NCBI GenBank assembly: GCA_022701275.1
Contig: CP031740.1
Span: forward strand, 507,001-571,000
Direction of reading: 5' to 3'
DNA: 64,000 nucleotides
Source: Microcoleus vaginatus PCC 9802
GTDB taxonomy: Bacteria > Cyanobacteriota > Cyanobacteriia > Cyanobacteriales > Microcoleaceae
Every line of letters starts with the position of its first letter. Positions within the stretch are counted from its first letter, which is position 1. Shown here piece after piece: positions 17,221 through 27,649 of the stretch. The translations under genes were made by a program, and so were the position numbers. The notes below the pieces were generated by a model, which worked only from the letters and a program-made list of their open reading frames with translations, searched no databases and had not been told where the DNA came from.

Positions 17221-18213
17221 ATGTCTAAACTACTCAATTACCTCTGTATCTTTATTATTACCGGCTGCCTGCTGTTTGCTTGTCATTCTCGGGAATCTCT
17301 AAAAATAAAACGTCCTCCCCTAAAAGTATCTTGTGTCTCTTTTGTTGGCTATACACCTCTGATCATTGCTCAAGAGAAAGAATTCTTCAAAGGGCAAGGG
17401 GTAGACGTGGATCTCAGCTATGTAGACTACTCACAATTCCAAGACGCGGATTTCAGTGCAGGGAAGTATGATGGGATCGGATTGACCTTGGGCGATTTGG
17501 TGATATTGAGTGCCACAAATCCTGATATGCAAGCTGTGATGGTTTTGGATGAATCGACAGGTGCAGATGTGGTAGTCGCGCAATCAGAGATTAAAACAAT
17601 CCCTAAGTTGAAAGGAAAAAAGCTTGGTGCAAATCTAGGCAGCTTTAGCGAGGTTTTCGTTACTGAGATGTTGAAAGCCTCTAAACTGACGAGCGATGAT
17701 GTTAGCCTGGTTAAAGTCGAGCCTTTAGAAGTTCCCAATCGCTTACAAAACAATGCTATCCAAGCAGGACACACTTGGGAACCGCATCTTTCTGAAGCAT
17801 TAAAATTAGGGGCGCATATCCTGTTTACAAGCAAACAAACCCCAGGCTTAATTTTAGATTTGGTAGCGTTTCGGGGTGAGGTGATACGCGATCGCCCCGA
17901 AGATATTCGCGCCTTTGTGCGAGGCTGGCTTCAAGGCTTGTCATATTGGCAAGCAAATATTCCCGAAGGAAACGAGATCGTGAGCAAAGCGTTGAATCTT
18001 CCGATCAACACAATCTCTTTCGAGGGAATAGACCTCACTGACTTTGCCGAAAATCAAAAGTTCTTTCAATCAGACAGTCCTAATTATATCTACAAAACCG
18101 CCAACAAATATGCGGACTTTTTTATTCGCGCTGGCAATGTTACGCGCCTTCCCAATCTAGAAACCTTGTTCAATTCTTCTTTCTTAACCCCCCCTCCTAG
18201 TCTGAAACCATGA
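17221..18213 (+). CDS. Lipoprotein solute-binding protein, NMT1/THI5 (SsuA/TauA-like) family
   Basis: A signal peptide with lipobox LLFAC (Cys at residue 21) predicts an outward-facing lipoprotein. The mature part opens PPLKVSCVSFVGYTPLIIAQ and continues with FFKGQGVDVDLSYVDYSQ and KYDGIGLTLGDLV. This matches NMT1/THI5-like and sulfonate/nitrate-type binding proteins. No permease or ATPase gene is nearby. Instead the stop overlaps the start of a Cache-PP2C phosphatase by four bases (ATGA), so the protein may be a ligand-presenting sensor subunit rather than a transporter component. No clear Shine-Dalgarno site precedes the ATG. Confidence 0.85.
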   Translation: MSKLLNYLCIFIITGCLLFACHSRESLKIKRPPLKVSCVSFVGYTPLIIAQEKEFFKGQGVDVDLSYVDYSQFQDADFSAGKYDGIGLTLGDLVILSATNPDMQAVMVLDESTGADVVVAQSEIKTIPKLKGKKLGANLGSFSEVFVTEMLKASKLTSDDVSLVKVEPLEVPNRLQNNAIQAGHTWEPHLSEALKLGAHILFTSKQTPGLILDLVAFRGEVIRDRPEDIRAFVRGWLQGLSYWQANIPEGNEIVSKALNLPINTISFEGIDLTDFAENQKFFQSDSPNYIYKTANKYADFFIRAGNVTRLPNLETLFNSSFLTPPPSLKP

Positions 18214-20309
18214 AGCGATCGTCGTTTTTCAACAGCATTCGTACAAAGTTAATCGTGTCGTTTCTCCTCGTTGCTCTAATTCCGTTGCTGTTGTTAGCAT
18301 TTATCAACAAGCAGACAACTCAAAAGGCATTGACCGACAACGCACGACAAGCCCTATCTGCGGCGGCTAACGAAACCGCTAACAGAATAGATGGGTTTAT
18401 CGATGGGAATCTCGATGCCGTGCGCGTAGAAGCGATTTTACCAGGTTTGGCTGCCTATCTGGGCCTACCTCCAGAACGGCGAAATGGTAGTCCCCAAGAG
18501 ATGTTAGCGACTGAAACCTTAACCCGGCTCAGTCGCAAAGATATGCTTAATATTATCTCCTATGCCTTGCTCAACTTAGAGGGACGGAATGTACTCGATA
18601 CACATACACCGGATGTTGGACGAGATGAATCCGGTCAAGATTACTTCCAAGAACCGCTCAAAACTCAACTATCTTTTGTTTCTAGTATTAGACAATCGGC
18701 GACAATTCCCAACCTCGTTACGCTCTTCTTTAGCAGTCCTGTTCGCGATGCGAAGGGAAATATATTGGGTGTATTGCGGGTGACATACAATGCCACATCT
18801 GTCCAGCAGTTGGTGACTCGGGAAACTGAACACGCGGGTGCGAAATCCTTAGCAGTTCTTTTAGATGAACACTATATCTATCTGGCACATAGCACTACAC
18901 CTGAACTCCTTTTCAAATCGATTGTGCCTTTGTCACCCAATGTTGTAGCGAAACTGCAACGCGAAGGGCGTTTGCCTAAGAGTCTAACGAAAGAACTTGC
19001 AATCAATTTGCCCGACCTCAAGCAAGCATTAGACACTAAGCAGCCTTATCTAACCACACGATTGGCAGCTACGGGTAATAATGAGTTGAGCCTGTTAGCG
19101 ATCGCCCGCCTGAAATATAAACCTTGGTCAGTTCTTTTCGCACAGCCCATTGCCGTTGCCCTAGCACCTGTAGAAAAACAAATACGTGATGCACTTCTTT
19201 TATTAGCAATCATCGCCACAATTGTAACTATCATCGCTTTGGCGATCGCACAACTATTAACCAAGCCTGTGATTTACCTCACCGAAGCCGTTGCCCAGTT
19301 TACGGCGGGTAACTTAGATATGCGTGTGAAGATGCGATCGCGAGACGAAATTGGTCTGCTGGCACGATCTTTCAACAGCATGGCGAGGCAAATCCAAGAA
19401 TCCTTTGAAACCCTCGAAGACAAAGTTAAAGAACGAACAGCAGAACTCGCTAATGCTAATCAGGAAATCATTGGCCTCAACGAAAAACTTAAAGTAGACA
19501 ACCTCCGCTTAGGTGCAGAAGTGAATGTGGCGCGTCAGATCCAGCAAATGATTTTGCCTAACCCTGAGGAACTGGAAATTGACGGACTAGATATCGCCGG
19601 ATACATGGAACCCGCTGATGAAGTAGGAGGTGACTACTACGACGTGCTACAGATCGATGGTGTTGTCACACTGGCGATCGGTGATGTCACCGGACATGGC
19701 CTGGAAAGCGGCATTCTGATGCTGATGGCGCAAACCTCAGTTCGCACCCTGCAAGAGATTCGTGAACTAGACCCCGTTCGATTCCTGGATGTACTCAACC
19801 GTACCCTCTACAAAAACGTACAGCGCATGAATTCTGAGAAAAGTCTGACGCTGGCGATTTTGAGCTACTCCGAAGGACTCATTAGTATTAGCGGTCAGCA
19901 TGAAGAAACGCTAGTTGTGCGAAAAAATGGAGATGTTGAGCGCATCGATACGATGGAGTTAGGCTTCCCGATCGCTTTAGATGATGATATCGCAGACTTC
20001 ATCAGTCACATCCTGATTAAGCTAGAACCTGGAGATGGCGTGGTGCTTTATACTGATGGGATTCCAGAAGCCTATAACATCGGCAAAAAGCAGTATGGAC
20101 TAAAGCAATTGTGTCAAGTAATTAGTCAAAATTGGCACAAGTCTGCAGCAGGAGTTAAGGATGCGGTGATTCTAGATGTGCGGCAACATATCGGTAAGCA
20201 GAAAGTCTTTGATGATATTACGTTGCTAGTCTTTAAGCTGCAGGCTGACGTTACTGAAAAGGGAAATTTAGTTAATAAAATTATTTCGCCAGGAGAAATG
20301 CTACAATGA
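18210..20309 (+). CDS. Cache-HAMP-PP2C (SpoIIE/RsbU-type) serine phosphatase
   Basis: This is a 699-residue membrane receptor phosphatase. A transmembrane helix near 15-32 (LIVSFLLVALIPLLLLAFI) precedes a periplasmic double-Cache domain of about 290 residues. A second helix lies near 325-350. A HAMP domain follows (LTKPVIYLTEAVAQFTAGNL, then RDEIGLLARSFNSMA), then a coiled coil, then the PP2C domain at about 470-690. Metal-binding motifs are present: DEVGGDYYDV, AIGDVTGHGLESG, VLYTDGIPEA and FDDITLLVF. Such phosphatases act on anti-anti-sigma (STAS) proteins in partner-switching circuits, but no STAS or RsbW-like gene is adjacent. Overlap with the lipoprotein gene predicts one sensing unit. 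Confidence 0.92.
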   Translation: MKRSSFFNSIRTKLIVSFLLVALIPLLLLAFINKQTTQKALTDNARQALSAAANETANRIDGFIDGNLDAVRVEAILPGLAAYLGLPPERRNGSPQEMLATETLTRLSRKDMLNIISYALLNLEGRNVLDTHTPDVGRDESGQDYFQEPLKTQLSFVSSIRQSATIPNLVTLFFSSPVRDAKGNILGVLRVTYNATSVQQLVTRETEHAGAKSLAVLLDEHYIYLAHSTTPELLFKSIVPLSPNVVAKLQREGRLPKSLTKELAINLPDLKQALDTKQPYLTTRLAATGNNELSLLAIARLKYKPWSVLFAQPIAVALAPVEKQIRDALLLLAIIATIVTIIALAIAQLLTKPVIYLTEAVAQFTAGNLDMRVKMRSRDEIGLLARSFNSMARQIQESFETLEDKVKERTAELANANQEIIGLNEKLKVDNLRLGAEVNVARQIQQMILPNPEELEIDGLDIAGYMEPADEVGGDYYDVLQIDGVVTLAIGDVTGHGLESGILMLMAQTSVRTLQEIRELDPVRFLDVLNRTLYKNVQRMNSEKSLTLAILSYSEGLISISGQHEETLVVRKNGDVERIDTMELGFPIALDDDIADFISHILIKLEPGDGVVLYTDGIPEAYNIGKKQYGLKQLCQVISQNWHKSAAGVKDAVILDVRQHIGKQKVFDDITLLVFKLQADVTEKGNLVNKIISPGEMLQ

Positions 20310-20333
20310 AGAACAAAGTTTGAGTAATACTTT

Positions 20334-20849
20334 ATGAAAGTAAACTACCAAGAAAGAATTGATTTAACAGCAGACGAGTTAAAAATAATTCTGTCTGAGC
20401 AGCGAACTCAACCTAATAAACAAAAAATTCAGGCACTTTATTGGTTAAAAACTGGAGCGAGTCAAAGCCTTACAGATGTAGCTGAACGTTTAGGTGTACA
20501 TAGAATTACTGTACATAGATGGTTAAAACAATATATTGCTGGCGGTCTGTCAGAACTGTTAGAAATACGGCAAGCAACGGGTAGACCCCGAGTAATTCCT
20601 TCAGCGGTAATAGCCGGAATATCAGAAAAATTAAGTGAAGAGTCCTGTGATTTTAAGACTTATAAAGAAATTGGTCAATGGGTAGAAGAGAACTATCAAG
20701 TCTCAGTCAAATATCAAACATTACACAAGCAAGTACACTATCGCATGAAAGCCAACTTAAAGGAACCAAAGCCTGTGAGTAACGAAAAAGCTCAGGAGGT
20801 AGGGAGCGAGTTTAAAAAAAATTCAAAAACCTTGCTCAAAAACGATTAA
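20334..20849 (+). pseudogene. IS630-like transposase fragment: N-terminal helix-turn-helix part only
   Basis: The 171 residues contain a Homeodomain-like HTH (SLTDVAERLGVHRITVHRWL) and a second winged-helix part (YKEIGQWVEENYQVSVKYQT), as in the N-terminal half of IS630/Tc1-type transposases. The reading ends in an A-rich stretch. A shifted frame continues FKNLAQKRLKGTMLQ and then stops, and no DDE catalytic half follows. Either a two-ORF element has lost its second part or this is a captured DNA-binding fragment. No terminal repeats could be placed with confidence. Confidence 0.7.
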
Positions 20850-20928
20850 AAGGAACAATGTTACAGCTTTTACACTAAAATTTATATGTAAAGTAAAAGG
20901 GAATTTCAAAGCTTATTATTTAGAGAGC

Positions 20929-21030
20929 TATAGCAATCCTAAATCATTTGTGAATTTCTTACTCGCTCCCCTTGATAAGGGGAAAGTTGGGGTGGTCTAA
21001 AAAATTTACGACTGATTTAGGAGTGCTATA
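20929..21030. mobile_element. MITE-like palindromic element, copy 1
   Basis: This 102-base element is bounded by TATAGCAATCCTAAATCA and TGATTTAGGAGTGCTATA, an 18-bp terminal inverted repeat with few mismatches. The core holds CTCGCTCCCCTTGATAAGGG and a GGGGTGG stretch. Copy 2 at 28313-28416 has the same TATAGCAATC ends and a similar core in the opposite orientation. Neither codes for a protein. It lies just after the IS630-like fragment, but a mobilising transposase cannot be assigned. Confidence 0.75.
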
Positions 21031-21066
21031 TTAGCCTTAATCTATCTTACGTTTTTTGAGGTGGAG

Positions 21067-22077
21067 CTACTTAGAAGATGGTTTAGGAACTGCAACGGTG
21101 GTAACACGGACATTCGGATCAAGGGCCTCACCTTGAGAGTAAATATAATCAAATGCAGCTCGATCTTTAAGCATATTTGCCCGCAAAAATAGGGCGCTCC
21201 AACGGGCGATCGTTTCAATACCCACGGCTCGCTCTAAGGTAGCAGTATTGCGATCGGGGTTCGCACCAGCGGGGTTATTAACATTGGTAATGCCGAAGTG
21301 ATTTGCACCCATAACAGTAATCAAAGCTTTGGGTGGTGTTTGAATTTGATCAAAGGTGCTTTGATCTCGCTCTGGAAGGGCGACACCATCGATATCGCCT
21401 TGAATCAACGCCACTGCAATGCCATCATTAGCGATGGGTACAAATTCATTAGCAATGGGATTCCGCAAGTTAGCTCCAAAAAATGCGCCCGCTAATAGTT
21501 CTTTCGGGCGCGTAAATGGCTCTTGACACAAATACAATTCTGGGAGACATTTGTTAGCAATCACGGATAACCCCACCGCGCCCCCAAAAGAATGACCCAA
21601 TAAACCAAGGCGCTGCGTATCGATAACAGATGCAATCGGAGATGTGGGGTTTGTGTTTTCGATCGCCATTTGAGACAAAACCGCCGCAATTTGCGAAGTT
21701 TCCGACGCCAAATTAGGGGGTGAAGTGGGATTGAAGGGCGAAGGGCGCAAATGGTTCGGAACGACTACCACAAAGCCGTACCGCGCCACCTGGCTAGCGT
21801 AATCTGAATAAAATGATTTATCTACAAGCGCACCTTGCAATAAAAGTACAATGGGGAAAGAGTAATTACCGGAATTAAGATCGGATGGTTTAGGATAATA
21901 AATGTCAGCTAAATCGTTATTAGCAGATATCGTCGTACTGTAAAAGCTGGTTTCTTTAAAGGGCGGTGCATAATCAATTGTTGTGGCAAATACTTTGCCA
22001 CCAAGGACAACAAACGCCGCAATTGCACAAACAATTGCTAGGGTTTTTGCCGAAAAAAAATGAGGGTCAAAATTCAT
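21067..22077 (-). CDS. Secreted alpha/beta hydrolase, chlorophyllase/PAF-acetylhydrolase-like
   Basis: A hydrophobic N-terminus (AKTLAIVCAIAAFVVLGGKV) predicts export or membrane anchoring. The protein has 336 residues. The nucleophile elbow is GHSFGG with Ser at about 163, after DTQRLGLL. A plausible catalytic His lies in VMGANHFGIT and an acid in GDIDG. The order FPIVLLLQGALVDKSFYSDY and YGFVVVVPNHLRPSP resembles dienelactone hydrolase, PAF-acetylhydrolase and chlorophyllase-type enzymes. The true substrate, an ester or lipid, is not evident. It stands alone between the MITE and a histidine kinase pair. Confidence 0.82.
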   Translation of the reverse strand: MNFDPHFFSAKTLAIVCAIAAFVVLGGKVFATTIDYAPPFKETSFYSTTISANNDLADIYYPKPSDLNSGNYSFPIVLLLQGALVDKSFYSDYASQVARYGFVVVVPNHLRPSPFNPTSPPNLASETSQIAAVLSQMAIENTNPTSPIASVIDTQRLGLLGHSFGGAVGLSVIANKCLPELYLCQEPFTRPKELLAGAFFGANLRNPIANEFVPIANDGIAVALIQGDIDGVALPERDQSTFDQIQTPPKALITVMGANHFGITNVNNPAGANPDRNTATLERAVGIETIARWSALFLRANMLKDRAAFDYIYSQGEALDPNVRVTTVAVPKPSSK

Positions 22078-22302
22078 AATTATTTTGGGTTTGAGAGTGC
22101 GTGCATAAGGTACTGAGAAAAAGCCAGTCGGCGACGGTTGGTAATTTAAGGAACGTTGCCGGAAAAGGTTGCGGACTCTGTGACTAAGAGTATCAACTTG
22201 TTGTTAATAGAAGTTTGTGTAAAAATTGCCAATAAACTGACTGATAAATAAACGCGGTTCCTGATTTTACACCCTTTTTAACTACTTTTATTTTAGTGTG
22301 GC

Positions 22303-23679
22303 TTATAACCCGACCAAATCTTCTTTAGAAAAACGTTTTTTAGAGTGGTGAATCGGAATTTCGATGGCTAATGTCGCTCCTTGAGTCGGTACCGAAAAAC
22401 AACGGAGTTGCCCGCCATGCTCGTCCACTACAATAGCATAGCTAATCGATAACCCCAAACCCTTTCCGTGACCCACTTTCTTCGTTGTAAAAAATGGCTC
22501 AAATATGCGTTGTTGAACCTCTTCGGTTATGCCCTGCCCATTATCAGTAATATAAATAGCCACTTGAGAGTCCGAGAGTAACTTCGTGCAAATAGTAATA
22601 GTAGGGATGGGGCTGTTATCATCTGCCTCTTTTGCCCAACTTTTTTGTGACTGCAACACATCAATCGCATTAATCAGGATGTTCATAAAAACCTGATTCA
22701 TTTGTCCCGCATAACATTCTATCTTTGGCAGATCCTCATATTCTTTTACCACTTCAATTATTGTTTGGTCTGCTTGATCTTTTAGCCGATGCTGCAAAAT
22801 CATCAGCGTACTTTCAATTCCTTCATGAATATCCACCGCTTTCAACTCAGCTTCATCGAGTCGGGAAAAATTCCGCAGCGATTGCACTATTTCTCCGATT
22901 CGGTCAGCTCCTATTCTCATAGAAGCAATTAACTTCGGGAAGTCATTCCTGAGAAAAGTGAGATCCATCGCCTCCAGTTGTTCCTGGATAGCGGCTGTGG
23001 GATTGGGAAAATCTTCTGCGTAGAGTTGCACCAGCCTCAGCAAATCTTCAGTGTACTCCGTTACCGGAGAGAGGTTCCCTTTAATGAAACTAATCGGATT
23101 GTTAATTTCGTGAGCTACCCCCGCTACTACATTCCCCAAACTTGACATTTTCTCGCTTTGGATGAGTTGAGCTTGCGTATGTTGTAACTGTTGTAGAGCC
23201 AGCTCTAGCTGGTGAGATTTCTCCCGCTCTTTAGCTTCGGACTCCTGCAATCGCGCATTTTGCTCGTGCAATTTTTTTTGCAAACGCTGAATAGTTAGTT
23301 GATTTTCGACACGAGCTAAAACTTCTTCTAAATGAAATGGCTTGGTGATGTAGTCTACTCCTCCCACAGCAAATGCTTTGACTTTATCCAACACTTGATC
23401 TAGGGCGCTCAAGAAAATAACTGGAATATCCGAAGTTCTGCCATCCGCTTTTAAATGTTGGCAAACTTCGTAGCCATTCATCTGGGGCATCGTGATGTCG
23501 AGCAAAATCAAATCTGGTGGAGTTGAACGCGCTGCTTTTAATGCCATCTCCCCATTTATTACGCCCCGAACTTTATATCCTTTGTCGCTCAGCATAGTGG
23601 ATAAAAGACGCAGGTTGTCTGGGGTATCGTCAACTACTAAAAGATTGGGCAAATGAGATTCTAATTGATGACTGTTCAT
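22303..23679 (-). CDS. Response regulator-histidine kinase fusion (REC-HisKA-HATPase)
   Basis: This soluble 458-residue protein begins with a receiver domain (LVVDDTPDN acidic pocket, phospho-acceptor Asp at about 61 in [15 protein letters not shown], Lys in YITKPF). A coiled coil follows, then [20 protein letters not shown] with the phospho-accepting His. The ATPase domain shows NAIDVLQ (N box), ITDNGQGI (G1), [20 protein letters not shown] (F and G2). The start overlaps the stop of the upstream hybrid kinase gene by four bases (ATGA), so the two are translated together. They probably form one phosphorelay, with this protein receiving from or feeding back to its partner. Confidence 0.93.
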   Translation of the reverse strand: MNSHQLESHLPNLLVVDDTPDNLRLLSTMLSDKGYKVRGVINGEMALKAARSTPPDLILLDITMPQMNGYEVCQHLKADGRTSDIPVIFLSALDQVLDKVKAFAVGGVDYITKPFHLEEVLARVENQLTIQRLQKKLHEQNARLQESEAKEREKSHQLELALQQLQHTQAQLIQSEKMSSLGNVVAGVAHEINNPISFIKGNLSPVTEYTEDLLRLVQLYAEDFPNPTAAIQEQLEAMDLTFLRNDFPKLIASMRIGADRIGEIVQSLRNFSRLDEAELKAVDIHEGIESTLMILQHRLKDQADQTIIEVVKEYEDLPKIECYAGQMNQVFMNILINAIDVLQSQKSWAKEADDNSPIPTITICTKLLSDSQVAIYITDNGQGITEEVQQRIFEPFFTTKKVGHGKGLGLSISYAIVVDEHGGQLRCFSVPTQGATLAIEIPIHHSKKRFSKEDLVGL

Positions 23680-26600
23680 GGAATAATTTCTTCAGTTAAG
23701 TTAGTAATTTTATCAAAACGAAAGTTGTTAGCCCAATCAGCGATGGTCTCCGTGAAAGAAGTATTAGATTCGGGAATTGCGGTGACCAAACTTAAAATCA
23801 GCTCTGCATCAGCATCGATAGCTGCTTGATGTAACTGTATCACCCACTCCGCAGGCAGTGTCGCCAAAGTCGTCCTTAAATTTTCAGTTTCTTCCTCTGC
23901 TTTTACACTCAAGTCTTGACCCTCAAGCTGAGATAATGTAAAGTTCGGTAAATCTTCATAGATATACTGTACCCCTAAATGTTCAGCCATTTTGGCAAAA
24001 ATAACTTCTTCTTGGAAAGGCTTGCTCACACAATCGTCACAGCCTGAGGATAAAACAATGGCTCGCTCTTCCTCAAAAGCGCTAGCGGTCAACGCAAGAA
24101 TCGGGGTAGCCTCCTCTTGAATCTTGGCTTTAATTTGTCTGGTGGCCTCATACCCGTCTATCACAGGCATTTGCATATCCATCCAAATTAGGTGAGGTTT
24201 CCAAGTTTCCCAGATTCTAATAGCTTCTTGACCATTTACTGCTTCGCGCACCTCCCAGCCAAGCGGTTCGAGAAGATGAACCAATAGCAAACGGCTCTCC
24301 CATTTATCATCAACCACCAAGATGCGATATGAGGGTTGGTTGGGTTCTAAACCAATTACCCGCCTTCTTGATTGTCGAGGTTGAACTTCAGCCATCTCAG
24401 GGGAGCTAATTTGGATATCAAACCTAAAAATTGTTCCTCGATTCAAGGTACTGCTGACGGTAATGTCTCCTCCCATCAGTTGTACGAATTGTCGGCTGAT
24501 GGGTAAACCCAAGCCAGTTCCTTCTCGAGATTTCCGACCCGCGTCAGTTTGTACAAAAGCCTTAAATAGAGAGCCTACCTCAGTAGGAGCAATGCCGTAA
24601 CCAGTGTCTTCCACTTCAAACGTAATAGTCCGTGGTTCGTTGTCTGTTGGGGACTTTTGTTTTGCACTAATTGCTGCAACCCGAAGCGTTACACTTCCCT
24701 TCGTAGTAAACTTTATCGCATTTCCTAGCAGATTAATTAAGACTTGACGCAATTTACTTTCGTCAGTTTTTACATACTGAGGAATGTTAGAATTGATGTG
24801 CCAACTGAGCTGTAAACCTTTAGAATCAGCTTTGAGTTTGAGCATTTCTTCGAGAGAATGGAGCAAATGATACAGGTCAAAGCTAGTAGGGTTTAAGGTA
24901 ATCCGACCTGCCTCGATTTTAGACATTTCCAGCACGTCATTAATCAGCGTCAGCAAATGCTCGCCAGAACGACTAATGATGCCGAGCTGTCCCTGCTGTA
25001 TGTGAGAAAGGGATGAGTCGCGGGCTAACACTTGGGTAAAGCCGAGAATTGCATTGAGGGGAGTTCGCAGTTCATGACTCATTTTTGATAAAAATTCGCT
25101 TTTAGCCTTGTTAGCCGCATCTGCGACTTCTTTGGCTTGCTGAATTTCTTGGCTGGCATACTGAATTTCTTGGAACTTCTCCTGGAGAGCACCTGCCATG
25201 ATTTGGAAGTTGTTTGTCAGGACATTGATTTCCGTTACTCGGCTGATGGGTAATTGTAATTCTTTACGTTCTATCAGCTTATTTGGTAAATTGGTGGTGA
25301 AGTTAGTCAGTTGCTGCAAAGGTTGAATTAGACGGTGGCTGATAAGTTTAGTCAGCAGGGGTGTCAACATCGCGATCGCAGTCAAGACTGCAAAACTATT
25401 TGTATAAAGTCTATTTAAGAGAGCTAGATGGGGAGCACTAGCCATTTCCACAACTAATTGCCAGGGAAAATTATCACCGATCGTTGCTTTCTGAACATAG
25501 AACGATTTTCGCCAGCGTACCGCCTTCGGCATATTTTGAACAGTGGGAATCCAACGGTGGGTGGTGTCATCTAGTTGCTGTATTTCGCCATTGTCATTGT
25601 GATCGAATGGTTGTAATAACTTGAGATCCTGACGAGTGCTGAGAATCACTTGCTGCTGCGAATTCAGCACGCTAATCAGATCTGTGTAGGCTGAATAATT
25701 CTGGGTTAACCAGCGATCGAGTGCATTAACATCAATTTCTGCCAATACCTGACCCACCAGACGATCGCCATCCAAGATCGGCACGCTTTGAATCATGCTA
25801 GAGAAGTTAGTGCGATCGAGCAATATACTGTCAGAAAGTTTGGGCTGCTTCTCCCTGAGAAACGAATTGTATTTTAATCGATCCAGCTCGCTCGATGTTG
25901 GGGAAATAGCCGATACAATAATTTTTCCTTGAGCATCAGTTATGTAAATATTTCGGAATTCGGGAAAGGCTTGCTCGACTAACTCCGTGGATTTTTGGAG
26001 GGCATTTGATTGAGACAAATTGCTATTCTTGGCAATGACTGCCAGTTCTGTCATCATACTTTGACTACGCTGGTGCCAGTTCCGCAGATCTCTGCTTGCA
26101 CTCTGGGTAGTAGAGTTTAAATTTGCTAAGATATAACGTTCTTGCTGAGCAGTAGCCCCATCGCAGTTCCAAATCGTCAGGATGACAGTTGGGATAAAAA
26201 CAAAAGTGACGAACAAATTCAAGAGAGTTTGCTCAAAACTCATGATTTTCGTTGCTGGGGAACGACCGCTCCACTGAGCAATGGGGGTATGATTTAGGAT
26301 TAAACTTGCTACTAGGGCGTTACAAATTAGATTGACTGGGTTTTTTAGTGACATAAATAGCACCAAACTGGGTTCAATCTTGCCAACGCCAGCATATAGT
26401 AACCACAACAAGGGAAACCCAATTAATCCCCAATAAATCACGTCGAGCAGAAGTAAGTTATTGCTGCGCCGTCGCAATCCCCAGCCGACAAAAAATGCTT
26501 CTAGGGTAAACAGGATAAAGCCGTAGGGATGTTTCCATAGTAGGATGGTGTAGGAACCCGCGATCGCCCCTGAGAGCGTCCCCCAGCCCCATCCGTACAG

Positions 26601-26837
26601 TCTCACGACCAACATGGTAAACACACTGCCAAATAGCCAGTCTAGATGAAAAATTATCGGGATGCTGAAGTAATTACCTGCATAACTCAGGATTAGGAGG
26701 ATTAGCAGGATTACACTGGTTGACGATCGATAGTGTGATTTCATGAGTCCCGATAAGTAGGTCAACTTAATTAAATGTAAAATGTGATGGCTGTTAGCCC
26801 CGACTTCTTCAAGTGCTACGGGCGTGGATTTTGTCAT
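23676..26837 (-). CDS. Membrane hybrid histidine kinase (7TM/MASE-like, Cache, HAMP-like, HisKA, HATPase, REC)
   Basis: This 1053-residue protein begins with about 200 residues of multiple membrane helices, resembling a MASE-type sensor. A second membrane anchor, an extracytoplasmic Cache domain ([20 protein letters not shown]) and another helix follow. Then come a HAMP-like linker and coiled coil, HisKA with [20 protein letters not shown], HATPase with [12 protein letters not shown] and [12 protein letters not shown], and a receiver with [13 protein letters not shown]. About 100 extra residues at the C-terminus could be a small HPt-like or linker part, but I see no clear HPt histidine motif. 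The start could be 26837 or the internal ATG at 26744; the former lacks a strong ribosome-binding site. Confidence 0.9.
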   Translation of the reverse strand: MTKSTPVALEEVGANSHHILHLIKLTYLSGLMKSHYRSSTSVILLILLILSYAGNYFSIPIIFHLDWLFGSVFTMLVVRLYGWGWGTLSGAIAGSYTILLWKHPYGFILFTLEAFFVGWGLRRRSNNLLLLDVIYWGLIGFPLLWLLYAGVGKIEPSLVLFMSLKNPVNLICNALVASLILNHTPIAQWSGRSPATKIMSFEQTLLNLFVTFVFIPTVILTIWNCDGATAQQERYILANLNSTTQSASRDLRNWHQRSQSMMTELAVIAKNSNLSQSNALQKSTELVEQAFPEFRNIYITDAQGKIIVSAISPTSSELDRLKYNSFLREKQPKLSDSILLDRTNFSSMIQSVPILDGDRLVGQVLAEIDVNALDRWLTQNYSAYTDLISVLNSQQQVILSTRQDLKLLQPFDHNDNGEIQQLDDTTHRWIPTVQNMPKAVRWRKSFYVQKATIGDNFPWQLVVEMASAPHLALLNRLYTNSFAVLTAIAMLTPLLTKLISHRLIQPLQQLTNFTTNLPNKLIERKELQLPISRVTEINVLTNNFQIMAGALQEKFQEIQYASQEIQQAKEVADAANKAKSEFLSKMSHELRTPLNAILGFTQVLARDSSLSHIQQGQLGIISRSGEHLLTLINDVLEMSKIEAGRITLNPTSFDLYHLLHSLEEMLKLKADSKGLQLSWHINSNIPQYVKTDESKLRQVLINLLGNAIKFTTKGSVTLRVAAISAKQKSPTDNEPRTITFEVEDTGYGIAPTEVGSLFKAFVQTDAGRKSREGTGLGLPISRQFVQLMGGDITVSSTLNRGTIFRFDIQISSPEMAEVQPRQSRRRVIGLEPNQPSYRILVVDDKWESRLLLVHLLEPLGWEVREAVNGQEAIRIWETWKPHLIWMDMQMPVIDGYEATRQIKAKIQEEATPILALTASAFEEERAIVLSSGCDDCVSKPFQEEVIFAKMAEHLGVQYIYEDLPNFTLSQLEGQDLSVKAEEETENLRTTLATLPAEWVIQLHQAAIDADAELILSLVTAIPESNTSFTETIADWANNFRFDKITNLTEEIIP

Positions 26838-26999
26838 CTACCAAGTGGACAGGTTTCAGCATATAAGAGATGGCTACTGTCACCAGCCGATCGCGGGAGC
26901 ATCTCACTTTTACAGCCAAGCTAGAAATTGGAGTTTTGAGGCAGGAGGCAGGAGGAAAGAGGAAGAAGAAAGGAACCCGAAGAAGTGCTTTTACAAATA

Positions 27000-27574
27000 T
27001 CAGATGTTCCCGGCGATCGCGATCACGTTAGGACTCGAACCAAAGGCTTTAGAAAACTTTTCCTCAGACTGACCCCAGGCTCTTTCTGTGTGCATTGTGA
27101 GACCGATGAGTTTAATTTGTTCGCTATCTGGGTAATCAGGATATTGGCGGGTTTGATATCTTTAGGAATAACTCGGTTTTGGTAGAGATAGTGGAGAATA
27201 TCGGCTAATTGCAGGACTTTGTTGAGAAATTTTTCTAAAAATACCGATTGAGAAGGTTGGTTTTTATCAGTTACTCCCTTGAGATAACTACACAGGGAAA
27301 CTCCTCCACACTCCTCCATTATCAAAGCATAGGCGTTTGTGTAAGGCGCGAAATCGAGTGGCTTAACAATACTGGGAATGTTGAGATTTTTGGCAATGGT
27401 ATATTGGTTGCGGAATTGAAGTAGTTCGCTGAAGCTGGGGTATTCGTTTCGCAGGACTTTAATGACGACTGGAGTGCGATCGCTCTCCCGAACACCTCGA
27501 TAGACTAGAGTGCGAGATCCTGCATAGAGTTGTTCTGTTATGCGATACCCTGGCACGTCAGTAATTGTCTCCAT
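27000..27574 (-). pseudogene. Decayed Ser/Thr kinase with PAS remnant
   Basis: From the ATG at 27574 the reading matches the N-terminus of cyanobacterial Ser/Thr kinase fusions: DVPGYRITEQLYAGSRTLVY, an ATP-site Lys in VVIKVLRNEYPS, then KDIKPANILI. The usual His before Lys-Asp is Pro (VIPKDIK). A one-base deletion near 27130-27137 shifts the frame. In the corrected frame it reads NPDSEQIKLIGLTMHTERAW, then SEEKFSKAFGSSPNVIAIAG, the opening of a PAS domain, and stops at 27000. About 1500 residues of a normal HstK-type protein are missing. A degenerate GGAGGCA/polypurine repeat (26938-26972) lies just downstream. Confidence 0.8.
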
Positions 27575-27649
27575 TTTCCAGTCCTCAATAAATTGGGGGT
27601 TACTAAGTAGGTAGGCGCTGTAAAACGCAATTCTGTAAACGATCCTCAA

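Noticed and set aside
26938..26972. Polypurine GGAGGCA/GGAAGAAG tract as a third composite repeat
   Set aside because: Only a purine block is present; the GGGCAT partner block and spacer are missing.
27040..27055. GGACTCGAACC resembling a tRNA T-arm
   Set aside because: No acceptor stem, D-arm or anticodon arm can be built around it, and it lies in the PAS remnant of the kinase pseudogene.
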